Virus record (IMG/VR): IMGVR_UViG_3300032087_000093
Location: 1-53,956 of that record
Reading direction: 5' to 3' (one strand)
DNA length: 53,956 nt
DNA from: a virus
The number at the start of each line of letters is the position of its first letter. The stretch's first letter is position 1. Positions 39,595 through 48,701 of the stretch are shown here, one piece after another. The position numbers and the translations under genes are program-made. Under the pieces are notes generated by a model. It made no database searches. It was not told where the DNA came from and saw nothing but the letters and a program-made list of their open reading frames with translations.

Positions 39595-41525
39595 TCTGCG
39601 TTCTCCAGTGCGGTAAGTCGTGTCTCAAGTTCTTGGATGGTTGCCACAAGTAGTGGCACCAGCTTTGACTGGTCAATGCCCTGATAAACAGGGTTGCCAT
39701 CATCATCGACTTCGTTGTGTGCGCCTGTAATTGCTTCCGGCACAACGGTCTGCACTTCATGTGCGAGGAAGCCGTCAACGGTTGTGTCGGCGTCTGCAAT
39801 GAAGTTGAAGCGGACAGGGTTGAGTTGCTTGAGGCGTGTTGTTGCGCCTGTCATATCAACTACGTTTTCTTTTAGGCGGTGGTCTGAGGATGTGTTATAG
39901 GCTGTTGCTGAAGCGGTTACTGATATGGAACCCACAGTGGTGTTGTCTTTGCGGAATAATGCAATGTCGCCGTCACTGCTTCGGCGGTTCAAAAGCAATG
40001 GTGCATCATTGTTTCGGGTTGCGACCAAAACATTACTTCTATTCAACTCAATGCCATCGGTAGCTGTATTCTCTACCGTTTTTCCAGTCATTACCGTGCC
40101 ATTGCTGTCGATGCGCATACGTTCTGTTGCGGTATTACCATACTCACCTGTGTAAAACCTAATTGGACTGGAGGCATGACCGCTTGTAATACCCAAGCTA
40201 CCTGCCGATGCTGTGTTGCCTGAGATAGAAGATTGCCCACTTAGAAAAGCGGTGCCAGAGAGGTAGAGGTCTTTCCAGCGAGTGCCACCCGCACCCAAGT
40301 CGAGAGCATTGTCCCAACCTGCACCAGTGCTGTTGTTCGCAGGGTCGACGCTGTAACCAGTGCCAACTTTTAAGCCGCCATATGTCGGGTTTTTGAAGAA
40401 TGGTCTGCCGCCGTTGGTGCCAATACTCCCCACAGTAACGTCATCTTTGCGTAAATTAATTATTTTCCCGTCATTGGTTGTTCTATTAAGGTCTAATGCA
40501 ATGTTACTATCTACAGAAATTCCTGTTTCACCTGTAGGTCTTACATCAAATCCATTTGTGTCAACTCCAATTGCAGTCTTTCCCACCAGCAAGTTGCCGC
40601 TGCTGTCGATGCGCATGCGTTCTGCTTGTCCATTAGTGCCAAATTGCATTGAATTGTCAGAATGGTCATATCTGATGCGTCCTGCGGCAGAATCGCCATT
40701 ATCTGCAAAAAACAAACTTGCTTTGCTAGTATTGCCAGCGCCTATTGTAATGCCAGCGTCACCAGAACCTTCAACAAACAATTCGTCACCAGAACTGGCT
40801 ACCGAAGAGCCTGATGAAGCGGTTTGGATATGTGCTTTTGCACTAAGCGAACTCGTCCCGATGCCCACGCCGCCACCAGCATCTAGGATAATATCAAAGT
40901 TAGTATCAATCGTTACATCAGTGCTTGCAGTTGCGTTTGTTATTGTATCAACAGCTAGACTGCCTGTCACTTGCGCGCCAAAAGAAGCGGTGGCGAGTTT
41001 TTTAGCACTATCGTAGTAAAGTTCTGCGGCACCATCTGGCACAGCCGCAATCATTGTTTCAGTATTTGCGGGATTAGACACAATAAAGTTCTGCGCTAAT
41101 ATCTTTAAATTTCCCGTACCTTGATCACTTAGAAAAGATGTAGACCCATCATGAAAAATCTGCAGGTCAGACCCAGCACCGAAGATGGCCTTGTCGTTGT
41201 CGCCAAGTGTTAGGTCACCGCCACTAATGTTGAAGTCACCGTTTACACTGCCACCAAACACACTGAATGTATCGTACACGACAATCTCAACCACATCCGA
41301 TGCAGTCAGGGCAGCAAGGCTACTGATTGTATTCGTTGATGGCGTGGCTGTGTAATCTGTGCCACTTACGAGGGCAACACCATTCAGGCTCACGTCTACG
41401 TAGTTCGCATCCGTGAACGACAGGCCAGTCACCTGTGCTGGCGCAAGCGAAGTCTCACCGCCTGACGCAGTGAAGTAGTATCGACTGCGTACAGCCTGAG
41501 ATGGTGTTTTACCCAAGTATGCCAT
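39591..41525 (-). CDS. Tail fibre with an S74 chaperone tip (large)
   Basis: In this 644-residue protein, the N-terminus (AYLGKTPSQAVRSRYYFTA then an Ig-like strand domain to about residue 95) resembles the part of marine podovirus fibres that attaches to the tail. A long beta-repeat region with many TERMRIDSSG units follows. The C-terminal 110 residues are an S74 chaperone with SSDHRLKEN giving the Ser-Lys dyad. Together with the 401-residue protein it would form the host-recognition apparatus. Confidence 0.82.
   Translation of the reverse strand: MAYLGKTPSQAVRSRYYFTASGGETSLAPAQVTGLSFTDANYVDVSLNGVALVSGTDYTATPSTNTISSLAALTASDVVEIVVYDTFSVFGGSVNGDFNISGGDLTLGDNDKAIFGAGSDLQIFHDGSTSFLSDQGTGNLKILAQNFIVSNPANTETMIAAVPDGAAELYYDSAKKLATASFGAQVTGSLAVDTITNATASTDVTIDTNFDIILDAGGGVGIGTSSLSAKAHIQTASSGSSVASSGDELFVEGSGDAGITIGAGNTSKASLFFADNGDSAAGRIRYDHSDNSMQFGTNGQAERMRIDSSGNLLVGKTAIGVDTNGFDVRPTGETGISVDSNIALDLNRTTNDGKIINLRKDDVTVGSIGTNGGRPFFKNPTYGGLKVGTGYSVDPANNSTGAGWDNALDLGAGGTRWKDLYLSGTAFLSGQSSISGNTASAGSLGITSGHASSPIRFYTGEYGNTATERMRIDSNGTVMTGKTVENTATDGIELNRSNVLVATRNNDAPLLLNRRSSDGDIALFRKDNTTVGSISVTASATAYNTSSDHRLKENVVDMTGATTRLKQLNPVRFNFIADADTTVDGFLAHEVQTVVPEAITGAHNEVDDDGNPVYQGIDQSKLVPLLVATIQELETRLTALENAE
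40582..40622. repeat. 41-bp fibre block, copy 2
   Basis: Second copy of the block at 38870-38910 (one mismatch to copy 1), in the 644-residue fibre gene. Confidence 0.9.
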
Positions 41526-41526
41526 G

Positions 41527-41751
41527 TTATGCTACCTCTGCAGCTTCTTCCTCGTCAGTCTGCTCTTGTACAGACTTGATAAGTTCATTGGTGAACACGT
41601 TCTGTGCAGCTTGCACTTGGTCGAGTTCAAAGCGAATGTTCGCAGACTTGTTCTGACATGACCGAATCTGGTTAATCAGATAGGTCTGCTGCTCATTCAT
41701 GTCTTCCGGCGCATAGTCCTTGCCGTCGATTGTGATTACATTCTCAGTCAT
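41527..41751 (-). CDS. Small coiled-coil protein next to tail fibres
   Basis: A 74-residue protein: an N-terminal strand pair (VITIDGKDYAPEDMNEQQTY) then a long helix (residues 30-65) with coiled-coil spacing and an acidic tail. Similar small proteins follow fibre genes in many phages, and a fibre-assembly role is plausible but unproven. It is one base from the fibre gene. A CAT-box start at 41751 has a GGAGTAA ribosome site. Confidence 0.6.
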   Translation of the reverse strand: MTENVITIDGKDYAPEDMNEQQTYLINQIRSCQNKSANIRFELDQVQAAQNVFTNELIKSVQEQTDEEEAAEVA

Positions 41752-41760
41752 AGTTACTCC

Positions 41761-42117
41761 TTACCATCCAGACGGAAGACGATTACCCATTGCTGGGGAT
41801 GCCATTTCCGTGATTTGTGCATCAAGACTTGCCTGTACCTCTGCCTCTGTCTGGGCGAGATGTTCAAGTGTCTTGGTCTTGCACCAGTCTTTTGTCACGC
41901 TGTTGAACGTAACGAAGTCGGGGTCATCTGCTTCGGGCGTTGTAAGACCTGCTGTGCCATACATGCTGGCTGTCAGGTAGTTGCCGTCTGCGTCTTGTTC
42001 AGAGTCACTGACTGCTGTTACACGCCAGTGAATAGTTGAAATCACGTCGTCGTGACCATTCTGTGCAGTGTTGTGGACATCCAGTGTAGGGAAGTCCCAT
42101 GTGTATGTATTGGCCAT
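41761..42117 (-). CDS. Probable tail-fibre-associated protein
   Basis: This 118-residue protein begins ANTYTWDFPTLDVHN and has a strand-rich N-terminus with a WRVTAVSDSEQDADGNYL segment, typical of a group of small proteins (DUF7936-like, from memory) found beside fibre genes in marine phages. The C-terminal half is helical. It probably helps fold or attach a fibre. The start ATG at 42117 follows AAGGAG. Confidence in the role is modest. Confidence 0.6.
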   Translation of the reverse strand: MANTYTWDFPTLDVHNTAQNGHDDVISTIHWRVTAVSDSEQDADGNYLTASMYGTAGLTTPEADDPDFVTFNSVTKDWCKTKTLEHLAQTEAEVQASLDAQITEMASPAMGNRLPSGW

Positions 42118-42129
42118 CGTAAAACTCCT

Positions 42130-43821
42130 TTAACAAGCCATCAGGACGCAAGGCACAAGGTAGCTGCCATCGTCATAGGTATGTGAAACATTGGTGCTGG
42201 TCACCTTTGCAATCGTCTTGCTGCGAACAATGTCGTCGCCCTGCGGCTTGGCTGTGCCGTCACCTGCCGACATCAGCAAGTCGCCTCGTGCCACTGTCGT
42301 GCCGCTGGCAATACGGATGACCATATCGCCGGTCATTGCGATGTTCATGTCGGCGGTGTAGTCAGTATCGTCATCATCCCAGTTGACGAACACGCCAGCC
42401 ACATTGGCATCACCCTCGACAGACGACACAGCCATACAGTTAAGCTGCTCGTTGTCTTCGGTCACGCCGTCCTTTGTCCACTCTGCCATCTGGTCAAGGT
42501 TGGTCATTACAGTGCCTTTAACAAGGCCATCTATGCGATTGCCGTCAGTGGCTTGTGACCAGCGGGATAGGTGACCACCGTTGTACGATACGGTTGTGCC
42601 AGATATAGAAATGGTTCCTTCTGTTGTATCTGCGTGTCTAAATTGAGCAAGGATTCCATCAGAAGACTGTCTGTTCAAATATAGAACAGGGTCGCCACTA
42701 TTCGTAGCAGACACAAACCCTTCATTAGTTCCTATACCGATTGATACGCCATTAGTTGAAGATGCAGATACAGTCTTTCCAAACAGCACGTTATTAGTTT
42801 CAATACGCATACGTTCTGTGCCATCAGTGCCGATTACTATGGGGTTTGAACCTGTGCTTGTAATGCCACCTGTAGAACCTAAAACATCAGCACCAGTAAA
42901 AACAGGGTATGTGCCGCGTGACCTAGTAGAACCTGATAATTCTAGGTTTTTGAAGCGGTGAGAAGGGTCGCCAAGACTGATTGCATTATCTCTTGATGCA
43001 GGTCCAGATGGGTTCCACGGTATAATATAGTCAGAACCGCCAGCAAACAATACACCGACATCATCATTTCCAATGAATAGGTCACCGACGTTGTCAGTCC
43101 CAATACTCCCCACTTTGGTGCCGTCTTTTTTAAATGTTGCAATCTCACCATCAGATGATTTGCGGTTTCCAACGAAAGGAGCGTACCCGCTTACACTTGA
43201 TTGAAGTTGACCAACAGCAGTTAAAGAATGACCCACTATATTATTATCAGCAGGATAGACATTAGTGCCACCCACCAGCAGATTGCCGCTGCTGTCGATG
43301 CGCATGCGTTCTGAGGATGCACCACCGCCACTATTGGTGTGAAAAGTTAACTGAGTGCTTCCACCTCCGCTATAAGAGCCAACAGTAGCAAGACCACTGT
43401 CTGTTTCATAGTAAAGCTGAATGCCGTTTACGGAGCCTGTCGTGTCGAACGATGCGGTGCTGCCAGAGATACCTATCTGGCCGCTGCTGTCGATGCGGGC
43501 GGCTTCTGCATTTGCTGTGTAAAAGCGTGTAGCAGTATTTGTTCCACCTAAGAAAAACTCATCACCACTAAGCCCAACCCAAGCCTTTTTAGTGTTGCTG
43601 TCAGTTTCACTCAATATAAGCAGTGGTCTTGTGCCGGAAATATCAACTACAGGGCTGCTGCTACCACTGAAACTAGAACCGTCAGGAGACGCGGTGCCTA
43701 TTCCCACGTTATTATTGGTCGAATCAACGACAAGCGTAGTGCCGTCAATCTGAGCATCGCCAGTGACAGTCAGTTCATCTGCCGTGTTGAACCGTGTGAT
43801 GCCAGCACCAATGTAACCCAT
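42130..43821 (-). CDS. Tail fibre without S74 tip
   Basis: A 563-residue fibre. The first 450 residues are the same kind of repeat-built fibre as the two S74 proteins: VGIGTASPDG, SSERMRIDSSGNLLVGG and similar units. The last 110 residues form a different, strand-rich tip with no Ser-Lys dyad (ending GSYLVPCVLMAC). The protein may be a second fibre or spike. Its start overlaps the stop of the 109-residue gene by one base. Confidence 0.72.
   Translation of the reverse strand: MGYIGAGITRFNTADELTVTGDAQIDGTTLVVDSTNNNVGIGTASPDGSSFSGSSSPVVDISGTRPLLILSETDSNTKKAWVGLSGDEFFLGGTNTATRFYTANAEAARIDSSGQIGISGSTASFDTTGSVNGIQLYYETDSGLATVGSYSGGGSTQLTFHTNSGGGASSERMRIDSSGNLLVGGTNVYPADNNIVGHSLTAVGQLQSSVSGYAPFVGNRKSSDGEIATFKKDGTKVGSIGTDNVGDLFIGNDDVGVLFAGGSDYIIPWNPSGPASRDNAISLGDPSHRFKNLELSGSTRSRGTYPVFTGADVLGSTGGITSTGSNPIVIGTDGTERMRIETNNVLFGKTVSASSTNGVSIGIGTNEGFVSATNSGDPVLYLNRQSSDGILAQFRHADTTEGTISISGTTVSYNGGHLSRWSQATDGNRIDGLVKGTVMTNLDQMAEWTKDGVTEDNEQLNCMAVSSVEGDANVAGVFVNWDDDDTDYTADMNIAMTGDMVIRIASGTTVARGDLLMSAGDGTAKPQGDDIVRSKTIAKVTSTNVSHTYDDGSYLVPCVLMAC
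43271..43311. repeat. 41-bp fibre block, copy 3
   Basis: Third copy of the block at 38870-38910 (two mismatches to copy 2), in the 563-residue fibre gene. Confidence 0.9.
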
Positions 43822-44150
43822 CAGGTAATCTCCAAGATTGACAGAGCCACGTCAGCAGATGATGCCGTGTTGCTCGTTACTTTCAATACGTCACTTGCGT
43901 TCATCACAACCTTTTGTTCACCCCCAACGACAACAAGGCTACTACCCACCGGAACGGGTGCAGCCTTGATGAGATATACGTTGTCGCCGTCATTGTTCTC
44001 AAGCTGCACATCCACCTCAATCTGTGAGGACACGATGTTGGCAACAGTGAGGCCAATGATGGTGGTTTCGGTTGCTGATGCACCGGTGTGTACAGTGGCA
44101 GCAGATGTGCCTACACCGGTGTCAGTAACGAGTTTAAATGCGTTTGCCAT
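43821..44150 (-). CDS. Small beta-rich tail or fibre-associated protein
   Basis: This 109-residue protein is almost all beta strand (IIGLTVANIVSSQIEVDVQL), with Gly/Val-rich turns. Such compact proteins often cap or link fibres. It is the first gene after a promoter that matches consensus perfectly at 44171-44199, so it and the downstream fibre genes may be strongly expressed. It has the same strand-rich character as the 119-residue protein at 48104-48463, but I see no clear identity. Confidence 0.6.
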   Translation of the reverse strand: MANAFKLVTDTGVGTSAATVHTGASATETTIIGLTVANIVSSQIEVDVQLENNDGDNVYLIKAAPVPVGSSLVVVGGEQKVVMNASDVLKVTSNTASSADVALSILEIT

Positions 44151-44170
44151 AGCTAACCCTCTTCGGATAC

Positions 44171-44199
44171 ATTATAGATTATTTTTAGCAGGTTGTCAA
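44171..44199 (-). promoter_or_regulatory. Perfect consensus sigma70-type promoter inside the tail gene block
   Basis: Read leftward: TTGACA (44199-44194), 17 bases, TATAAT (44176-44171). Both boxes are 6/6. The TGA of the preceding gene is part of the -35 box. It faces the fibre genes. Confidence 0.88.
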
Positions 44200-45905
44200 C
44201 CCAAAGCAATCGCTAGAGCCACAGCTTCGTTTGACGCCGCAGTCTGTGCGAAGGCAGTAGTTGCGATAGTTGTGTTGCTAGTGCCAGCAGCCTGTGTTGT
44301 GGCAGTAACAGCACTGGACAGTGACCCACCATTAATTGTCGGGCTAGTCAGTGTTTTGTTAGTTAAGGTTTGTGTGCCGGTCAGAGTTGTGACAGTGTTA
44401 TCAATAGCAACAGTAAGCGTGTTACCAGAACCTGACGTGTCAATACCTGTGCCACCGGCAATGTCCAGTGTCTCGCTGTCAAGGTCAATGCTTAGTGCGC
44501 CGCCACTGTCGCCCTGAAAGTCCAAGTCTTGTGCAGTGACTTGCGCATCAATGTAGGTCTTGATTGCCTTCGCAGAGGCGAGGGTATCATCCGAACCGGA
44601 CACAGACGACAGGTCAGTATCCAAAACACCCGACGCGAGGTCAGCAACCTCTAGGTTTGTGATGCTGTTGCCCGTACCATTAGCGTCGATGGTCTTGTTT
44701 GTGAGTGTGTCCGTTGTGGCACGACCTACGAGTGTGTCGCTACTGGTTGGCAGGGTGATTGTACCAGTGTTGCTTATAGATGAAATGACCGGGGTGGTCA
44801 GTGTTTTGTTCGTAAGCGTCTGCGTACCAGTGAGGGTGGTTACAGTGCTGTCGATTGCAACAGTCAGTGTGTTGCTCGAACCTGATGTGTCGATGCCCGT
44901 GCCACCAGCGATATCAAGAGTTTCGCTGTCAAGGTCAATGCTAAGTGCCCCACCACTGTCACCCTGAAAGTCGAGGTCCTGTGCAGTTATCTGTGCATCC
45001 ACGTACGCCTTGATGGCTTTGGCAGAGGCAAGAGTGGTGTCTGTTCCAGCAACACTAGACAGATCAGTGTCGAGTACACCCGACTTGAGGTTGTCCACTT
45101 CAATGTTGGAGACAGTGTTGTTGTCTACATCAATTGTCTTGTTTGTCAGGGTCTTTGTGGTTGCGGCGAGATACGTGTCGAAGGTATCGACTGTAGTCTG
45201 ACGCATTGTGCCGCCATCGTTGGTTACGATACCGTCACCCCCCGCTACGGCTGTCGTGCCAGCAGACGTGCCACCATCCATCAGATTGAGTTCTGCGGGA
45301 GTGGCAGTTACGTTTGTGCCGCCGATGTCGAGGGTTGTCATCGACACTTCGCCAGCAACAGTCAAGATGCCCGATGCGAGGGTCATCAAATCCGTATCGC
45401 TGGTGTGACCGATAGTTGCGCCGTCGATGTTGACGTTGTCGATAACAGCCTGTGTGATTACGCTGTTTGTGCCAAGCGTTGCACCATCTATAGAGCCGCC
45501 GTCAATGTTGGCTGTATCCGCAACCAAGCTGTCGATATTAGCTGTGCCGTGTATGTGCAGGTCTTTGAACTGCTTGCTCGACGAACCCAAATCGATATCG
45601 TTGTCGGTTGTTGGCTCAACTACGCCATCCTTGATAACAAGCTGTTCGACTGACGAACTGGATACGTCAACAGAAAACTCAATCTGATTGTTAGGATTGT
45701 CGATAACAACTTTGTTTAGAGGTGTTGTAACTCCGGGGTCACCAATAAGTCCGATGACCGGACCCTCACCCGCTGTGCCATCATGTTTATGGCCGCTAGA
45801 GTTATTGAACGAAGCAAGAAGCTGGTTAAACTCGTCGTTAGAATCTGCTGCATCAATAACGTCGCCATCAACATAGGTTGACTGTCGTGCGGAATATCCT
45901 GCCAT
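44196..45905 (-). CDS. Repetitive tail fibre/appendage protein
   Basis: A 569-residue protein. The N-terminal 60 residues (SARQSTYVDGDVIDAADSND then HKHDGTAGEG) resemble the attachment region of phage fibres. The rest is repeats of TLTNKTI and DTDLSSV units. A 150-residue segment is duplicated (276-371 matches 426-521 almost exactly), as listed separately. There is no S74 tip. It probably forms a long triple-beta fibre, perhaps the proximal part that carries the other fibres. It abuts the tail tube gene with no gap. Confidence 0.75.
   Translation of the reverse strand: MAGYSARQSTYVDGDVIDAADSNDEFNQLLASFNNSSGHKHDGTAGEGPVIGLIGDPGVTTPLNKVVIDNPNNQIEFSVDVSSSSVEQLVIKDGVVEPTTDNDIDLGSSSKQFKDLHIHGTANIDSLVADTANIDGGSIDGATLGTNSVITQAVIDNVNIDGATIGHTSDTDLMTLASGILTVAGEVSMTTLDIGGTNVTATPAELNLMDGGTSAGTTAVAGGDGIVTNDGGTMRQTTVDTFDTYLAATTKTLTNKTIDVDNNTVSNIEVDNLKSGVLDTDLSSVAGTDTTLASAKAIKAYVDAQITAQDLDFQGDSGGALSIDLDSETLDIAGGTGIDTSGSSNTLTVAIDSTVTTLTGTQTLTNKTLTTPVISSISNTGTITLPTSSDTLVGRATTDTLTNKTIDANGTGNSITNLEVADLASGVLDTDLSSVSGSDDTLASAKAIKTYIDAQVTAQDLDFQGDSGGALSIDLDSETLDIAGGTGIDTSGSGNTLTVAIDNTVTTLTGTQTLTNKTLTSPTINGGSLSSAVTATTQAAGTSNTTIATTAFAQTAASNEAVALAIALG
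44343..45080. repeat. Internal duplication with a 450-bp period in a tail fibre gene
   Basis: Copies at 44793-45080 and 44343-44630, offset by exactly 450 bp (150 codons), encode nearly the same 96 residues, including AQDLDFQGDSGGALSIDLDS. Confidence 0.88.
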
Positions 45906-47438
45906 TTATCGTCTCCCTCCCGGAGTAAATTCTAGTTGGTAGCCCTTTATAGAAAACGGGGAAAGGCCACTGCTGTCGTCCACGCGGACGCCCACTGTAA
46001 ATCCTGATCCCTCTACGGACTGCCTAACCAGAGGTGCGCCTGACGATCCATACACTGCAGTAGCATACTTACTTACAGGATCGCCGTAGATAGCCGCACT
46101 ACCACCTGTCAACAAGTCATATTCTGGCGGCTGGGGTGCTGTAGATGATAAAAAGTCATAACGAATACGAAACTTAGAACTCATAGTGCCTTCGTTTTCA
46201 TAGTTCCAGATGATTCTTTGCATCATCTTTCGTATACCAGCATCTCCCATATTTAGGTCAGGGGATCGATATCGTGCAGGTATGCTCGTCCCATCAAAAT
46301 CATTGCCATCGTCATGCTTGTATACGTAACCGTCGTGACCGCCGTGAACAATTGTTTCGGTACTGTCAATGAACCCAGAAGCCATGCAGGCAGGCTTAAT
46401 GCCCTGCAAGTCTGCGTACTCAAATCCCATACCTCCACCCTCTGCGGCCTGTTTCATCACGGCAGCTACACCCTTTGCTCCCGTTTCCACAGTAGCGTCT
46501 GCAGCAAAGAATATGCGATACTGACTCTTATTACGAATGACTGTTGATGAGATTCTGTCGAGACTGATGTTAGTGAGCAGGAGTCTGTCCTGTATCTGCT
46601 TCGACACGGTACCAAGTTCTACGTCTCCGATACGGGCCGTACCAGCAAGAGTTCGAAGACCATCCGGGGCAAGGTAAATAATATCACCGCCAAGTTCTTG
46701 GATGCTGTGCTGACTAACACATCCAATTCGACGTGTTACAGGCTGCAGTTGAAAGTCAGCAATGGACGTACCAGTAAGTTGATGAATCTGATCTTCGCAG
46801 AAAATAAACAACGAGTTACGAAAAGTAACTAGCTGCACGACTGCACTATCAACCTTTATAGACCCAGCACCGTTTGCTGCAGAAAAATCTGTTTCGCTAA
46901 AGGGCGCAGAAAACACGATCTCTTGCGGATTCGACGACATGCCAGCAAAAAACATGTGGTTCTTGTGCAGGGCTACGGTAGATGGGTCGGCGGGTGCGTT
47001 TGTTGTACTTACGGCAGTTACAGAGGAGTTGTCGAATATGGCAGCGTTATTTGCGCCATCCACGTATATTATCTTTTCGTTGTTGTCAAAATTGTAAACA
47101 ACAAAGCTGTAACGACCTGCGTTAGTTCTACCAGTCTGTATCTCTGTCCACGATCCGGTAGTGCCGCCCTTAAAAACCTTTGTGCCTCGTGCAGCAATAA
47201 TGTTGCCCTTGTAAATAGCAACACCTAAAACTTTTTCATTAGCTGCAGAGGTTTGAGGAACGATGTTTGAGTTGTACTTGGAAAATCCGTTTATTCTTCT
47301 ATATCCACCAGAAATATCCGGCTCAAAATTTACAAGTTCTAGGGCTGCTCCGGGAGGCATAGAGAAAGAATCCCGGTTTAGTATTAAACCGCCGCCCAGT
47401 TTTACAACATACGGACTTAGCAGGGAAGTATCTGGCAT
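45906..47438 (-). CDS. Tail tubular protein B-like (tail nozzle)
   Basis: A 510-residue, beta-rich protein with the appearance of T7 gp12-type nozzles: an N-terminal VKLGGGLILNRDSFSMPPGA segment, then propeller-like strands with SNPQEIVFSAPFSETDF and TRRIGCVSQHSIQELGGDII. Nozzles form the hexameric lower tail tube and join to fibres. It follows a gp11-like protein in the usual order with a one-base overlap. Length is shorter than T7 gp12 (about 790), as in many marine podoviruses. Confidence 0.75.
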   Translation of the reverse strand: MPDTSLLSPYVVKLGGGLILNRDSFSMPPGAALELVNFEPDISGGYRRINGFSKYNSNIVPQTSAANEKVLGVAIYKGNIIAARGTKVFKGGTTGSWTEIQTGRTNAGRYSFVVYNFDNNEKIIYVDGANNAAIFDNSSVTAVSTTNAPADPSTVALHKNHMFFAGMSSNPQEIVFSAPFSETDFSAANGAGSIKVDSAVVQLVTFRNSLFIFCEDQIHQLTGTSIADFQLQPVTRRIGCVSQHSIQELGGDIIYLAPDGLRTLAGTARIGDVELGTVSKQIQDRLLLTNISLDRISSTVIRNKSQYRIFFAADATVETGAKGVAAVMKQAAEGGGMGFEYADLQGIKPACMASGFIDSTETIVHGGHDGYVYKHDDGNDFDGTSIPARYRSPDLNMGDAGIRKMMQRIIWNYENEGTMSSKFRIRYDFLSSTAPQPPEYDLLTGGSAAIYGDPVSKYATAVYGSSGAPLVRQSVEGSGFTVGVRVDDSSGLSPFSIKGYQLEFTPGGRR

Positions 47439-48100
47439 CAGACGGCTCTCATGTAGTCCTTACGGTTAATTAATTCAATACGCATACGAGATAAGCCCTC
47501 CGTGTAGTCACGAAGAGCAAGCTGTGAAAATTGCACGTCAGAACGAAGCATGTGTGCGTAGTATCGTGCGCGATTTACAATTACGTCGTGAAACCGTTCC
47601 GGAATAGTGGGTGTATCTGTATTTGCAGTCATATCACTAACTGTCTTGTAGTAGTAGTACCTGATTATGTACGTAGACTCGTCCGGCACAGGAGACAGTC
47701 CCAGTTTTTGATCTGGCGTTTTGTAAATAAACTCTGGCAGGGCACGTGAACTTGTATCAGGATTCGTATCTGCTTCATTGCGTCGATCTAAGTATTCATT
47801 AAATGAAAGGTATCTTAATTTTTTTTCTGATGTGGATGCGGATTCTTGTACGGTAAAGCTGTCATAATCAACAGTCTTCGCATTTGACTCTCTGGCATAT
47901 TCTGCTGTTCCAGCAGTAGTCGTAAAAGACTGACTAACAACAGTGAACGGCCACTCGACTTCTGAGTTGATGATGTCACGTTGAGCCTTATTTACAAAAT
48001 CAGTAACAGATGTTTGAATACCGCGTGTAGAAGCTACGTTGGTAATCACCACCTCGTTGATTTCTAAAAGAACAGCATTGCAAAGTTCGAGATAGTTCAT
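47438..48100 (-). CDS. Tail tubular protein A-like (head-tail adaptor)
   Basis: This 220-residue protein is related in layout to T7 gp11 and P22 gp4 adaptors: helices (DFVNKAQRDIINSEVEWPFT) with a strand-rich middle containing SPVPDESTYIIRYYYYKTV, then a helical end with HDVIVNRARYYAHMLR. The adaptor ring of twelve binds under the portal and holds the nozzle. It is the typical neighbour of the nozzle gene. Confidence 0.8.
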   Translation of the reverse strand: MNYLELCNAVLLEINEVVITNVASTRGIQTSVTDFVNKAQRDIINSEVEWPFTVVSQSFTTTAGTAEYARESNAKTVDYDSFTVQESASTSEKKLRYLSFNEYLDRRNEADTNPDTSSRALPEFIYKTPDQKLGLSPVPDESTYIIRYYYYKTVSDMTANTDTPTIPERFHDVIVNRARYYAHMLRSDVQFSQLALRDYTEGLSRMRIELINRKDYMRAV

Positions 48101-48103
48101 GTC

Positions 48104-48463
48104 TTACCTGTTAGGTTCGTAAAATTCTTCGGCAGCAACGACGACTGTCAGAGTGTTAGCAGTGCCTGCAGCTACAATAATCTTGTCACCCGCGTGGCAG
48201 TAGAGGGGCTTGTCTACTGTAAAAATTGACTCCGATCCCTTGCCTGCCACTGCGTGGGACGAAAACAATGTGTGAGTAGTCGAAGTATCAGCCTCGTGAA
48301 ACTTTAGAGTGTAGTTACGATTACTCGCATCGGAGTTGGTCAGCAGGACGTGTTCTATGTGGGACGAAAAGTTTGCTGGAACAACGTAGCAGTCGGTATC
48401 ATTAGTGTTTGTCAGGGCCGTTGCACGGGTAACAAACTTCGAGCCTCCGTTTAATACTGGCAT
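48104..48463 (-). CDS. Small beta-rich virion protein
   Basis: A 119-residue beta-sandwich-like protein (HIEHVLLTNSDASNRNYTL) with no catalytic motif. It probably is a minor tail or head protein, since it sits three bases from the adaptor gene. The start ATG at 48463 has a weak ribosome site. Its composition recalls the 109-residue tail protein, which may be a distant relative. Confidence 0.6.
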   Translation of the reverse strand: MPVLNGGSKFVTRATALTNTNDTDCYVVPANFSSHIEHVLLTNSDASNRNYTLKFHEADTSTTHTLFSSHAVAGKGSESIFTVDKPLYCHAGDKIIVAAGTANTLTVVVAAEEFYEPNR

Positions 48464-48475
48464 ATCTAGTACCCG

Positions 48476-48682
48476 TTAAGCTTCGCTATCCAAGACTTCG
48501 AGTGCTGCCAGTTTGTCTTCAGCATCCGCCCAAGCTTGGACTGCTTTGTCCATTTCTTCAAGCAAATCCGGGTGTTCACCGATGCCAGCAGGATTGTTCG
48601 TGTAATTCGCATATACAAAGAGTGCATCCTTCTGTTGGGCTTCGTACTTGTGCTTCAGTGCCTCGTAAGCAAGTCGTTTCAT
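48476..48682 (-). CDS. Small helical protein of unknown function
   Basis: This 68-residue protein is almost wholly helical with coiled-coil spacing and a Trp-containing acidic C-terminal half (KAVQAWADAEDKLAALEVL). No known domain. ATG 48682 follows GGGAGA by five to six bases and is preferred over an upstream in-frame ATG that lies in the promoter leader. It is the first gene after the promoter at 48702-48730, ahead of the tail genes. Confidence 0.65.
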   Translation of the reverse strand: MKRLAYEALKHKYEAQQKDALFVYANYTNNPAGIGEHPDLLEEMDKAVQAWADAEDKLAALEVLDSEA

Positions 48683-48701
48683 GTCAGTCTCCCTGTACAA
48701 C

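Noticed and set aside
40360-41016. 218-codon antisense frame in the fibre gene
   Set aside because: Shadow of the Thr/Ser/Gly-rich fibre repeats on the other strand.
44560-44967. 135-codon plus-strand frame in the repetitive fibre gene
   Set aside because: It mirrors the duplicated segment and appears at both copies, as an artefact of repeats.
44343-45080. CRISPR-like repetition
   Set aside because: The repeats are long, in-frame protein modules and not short repeats with unique spacers. I saw no CRISPR array anywhere.
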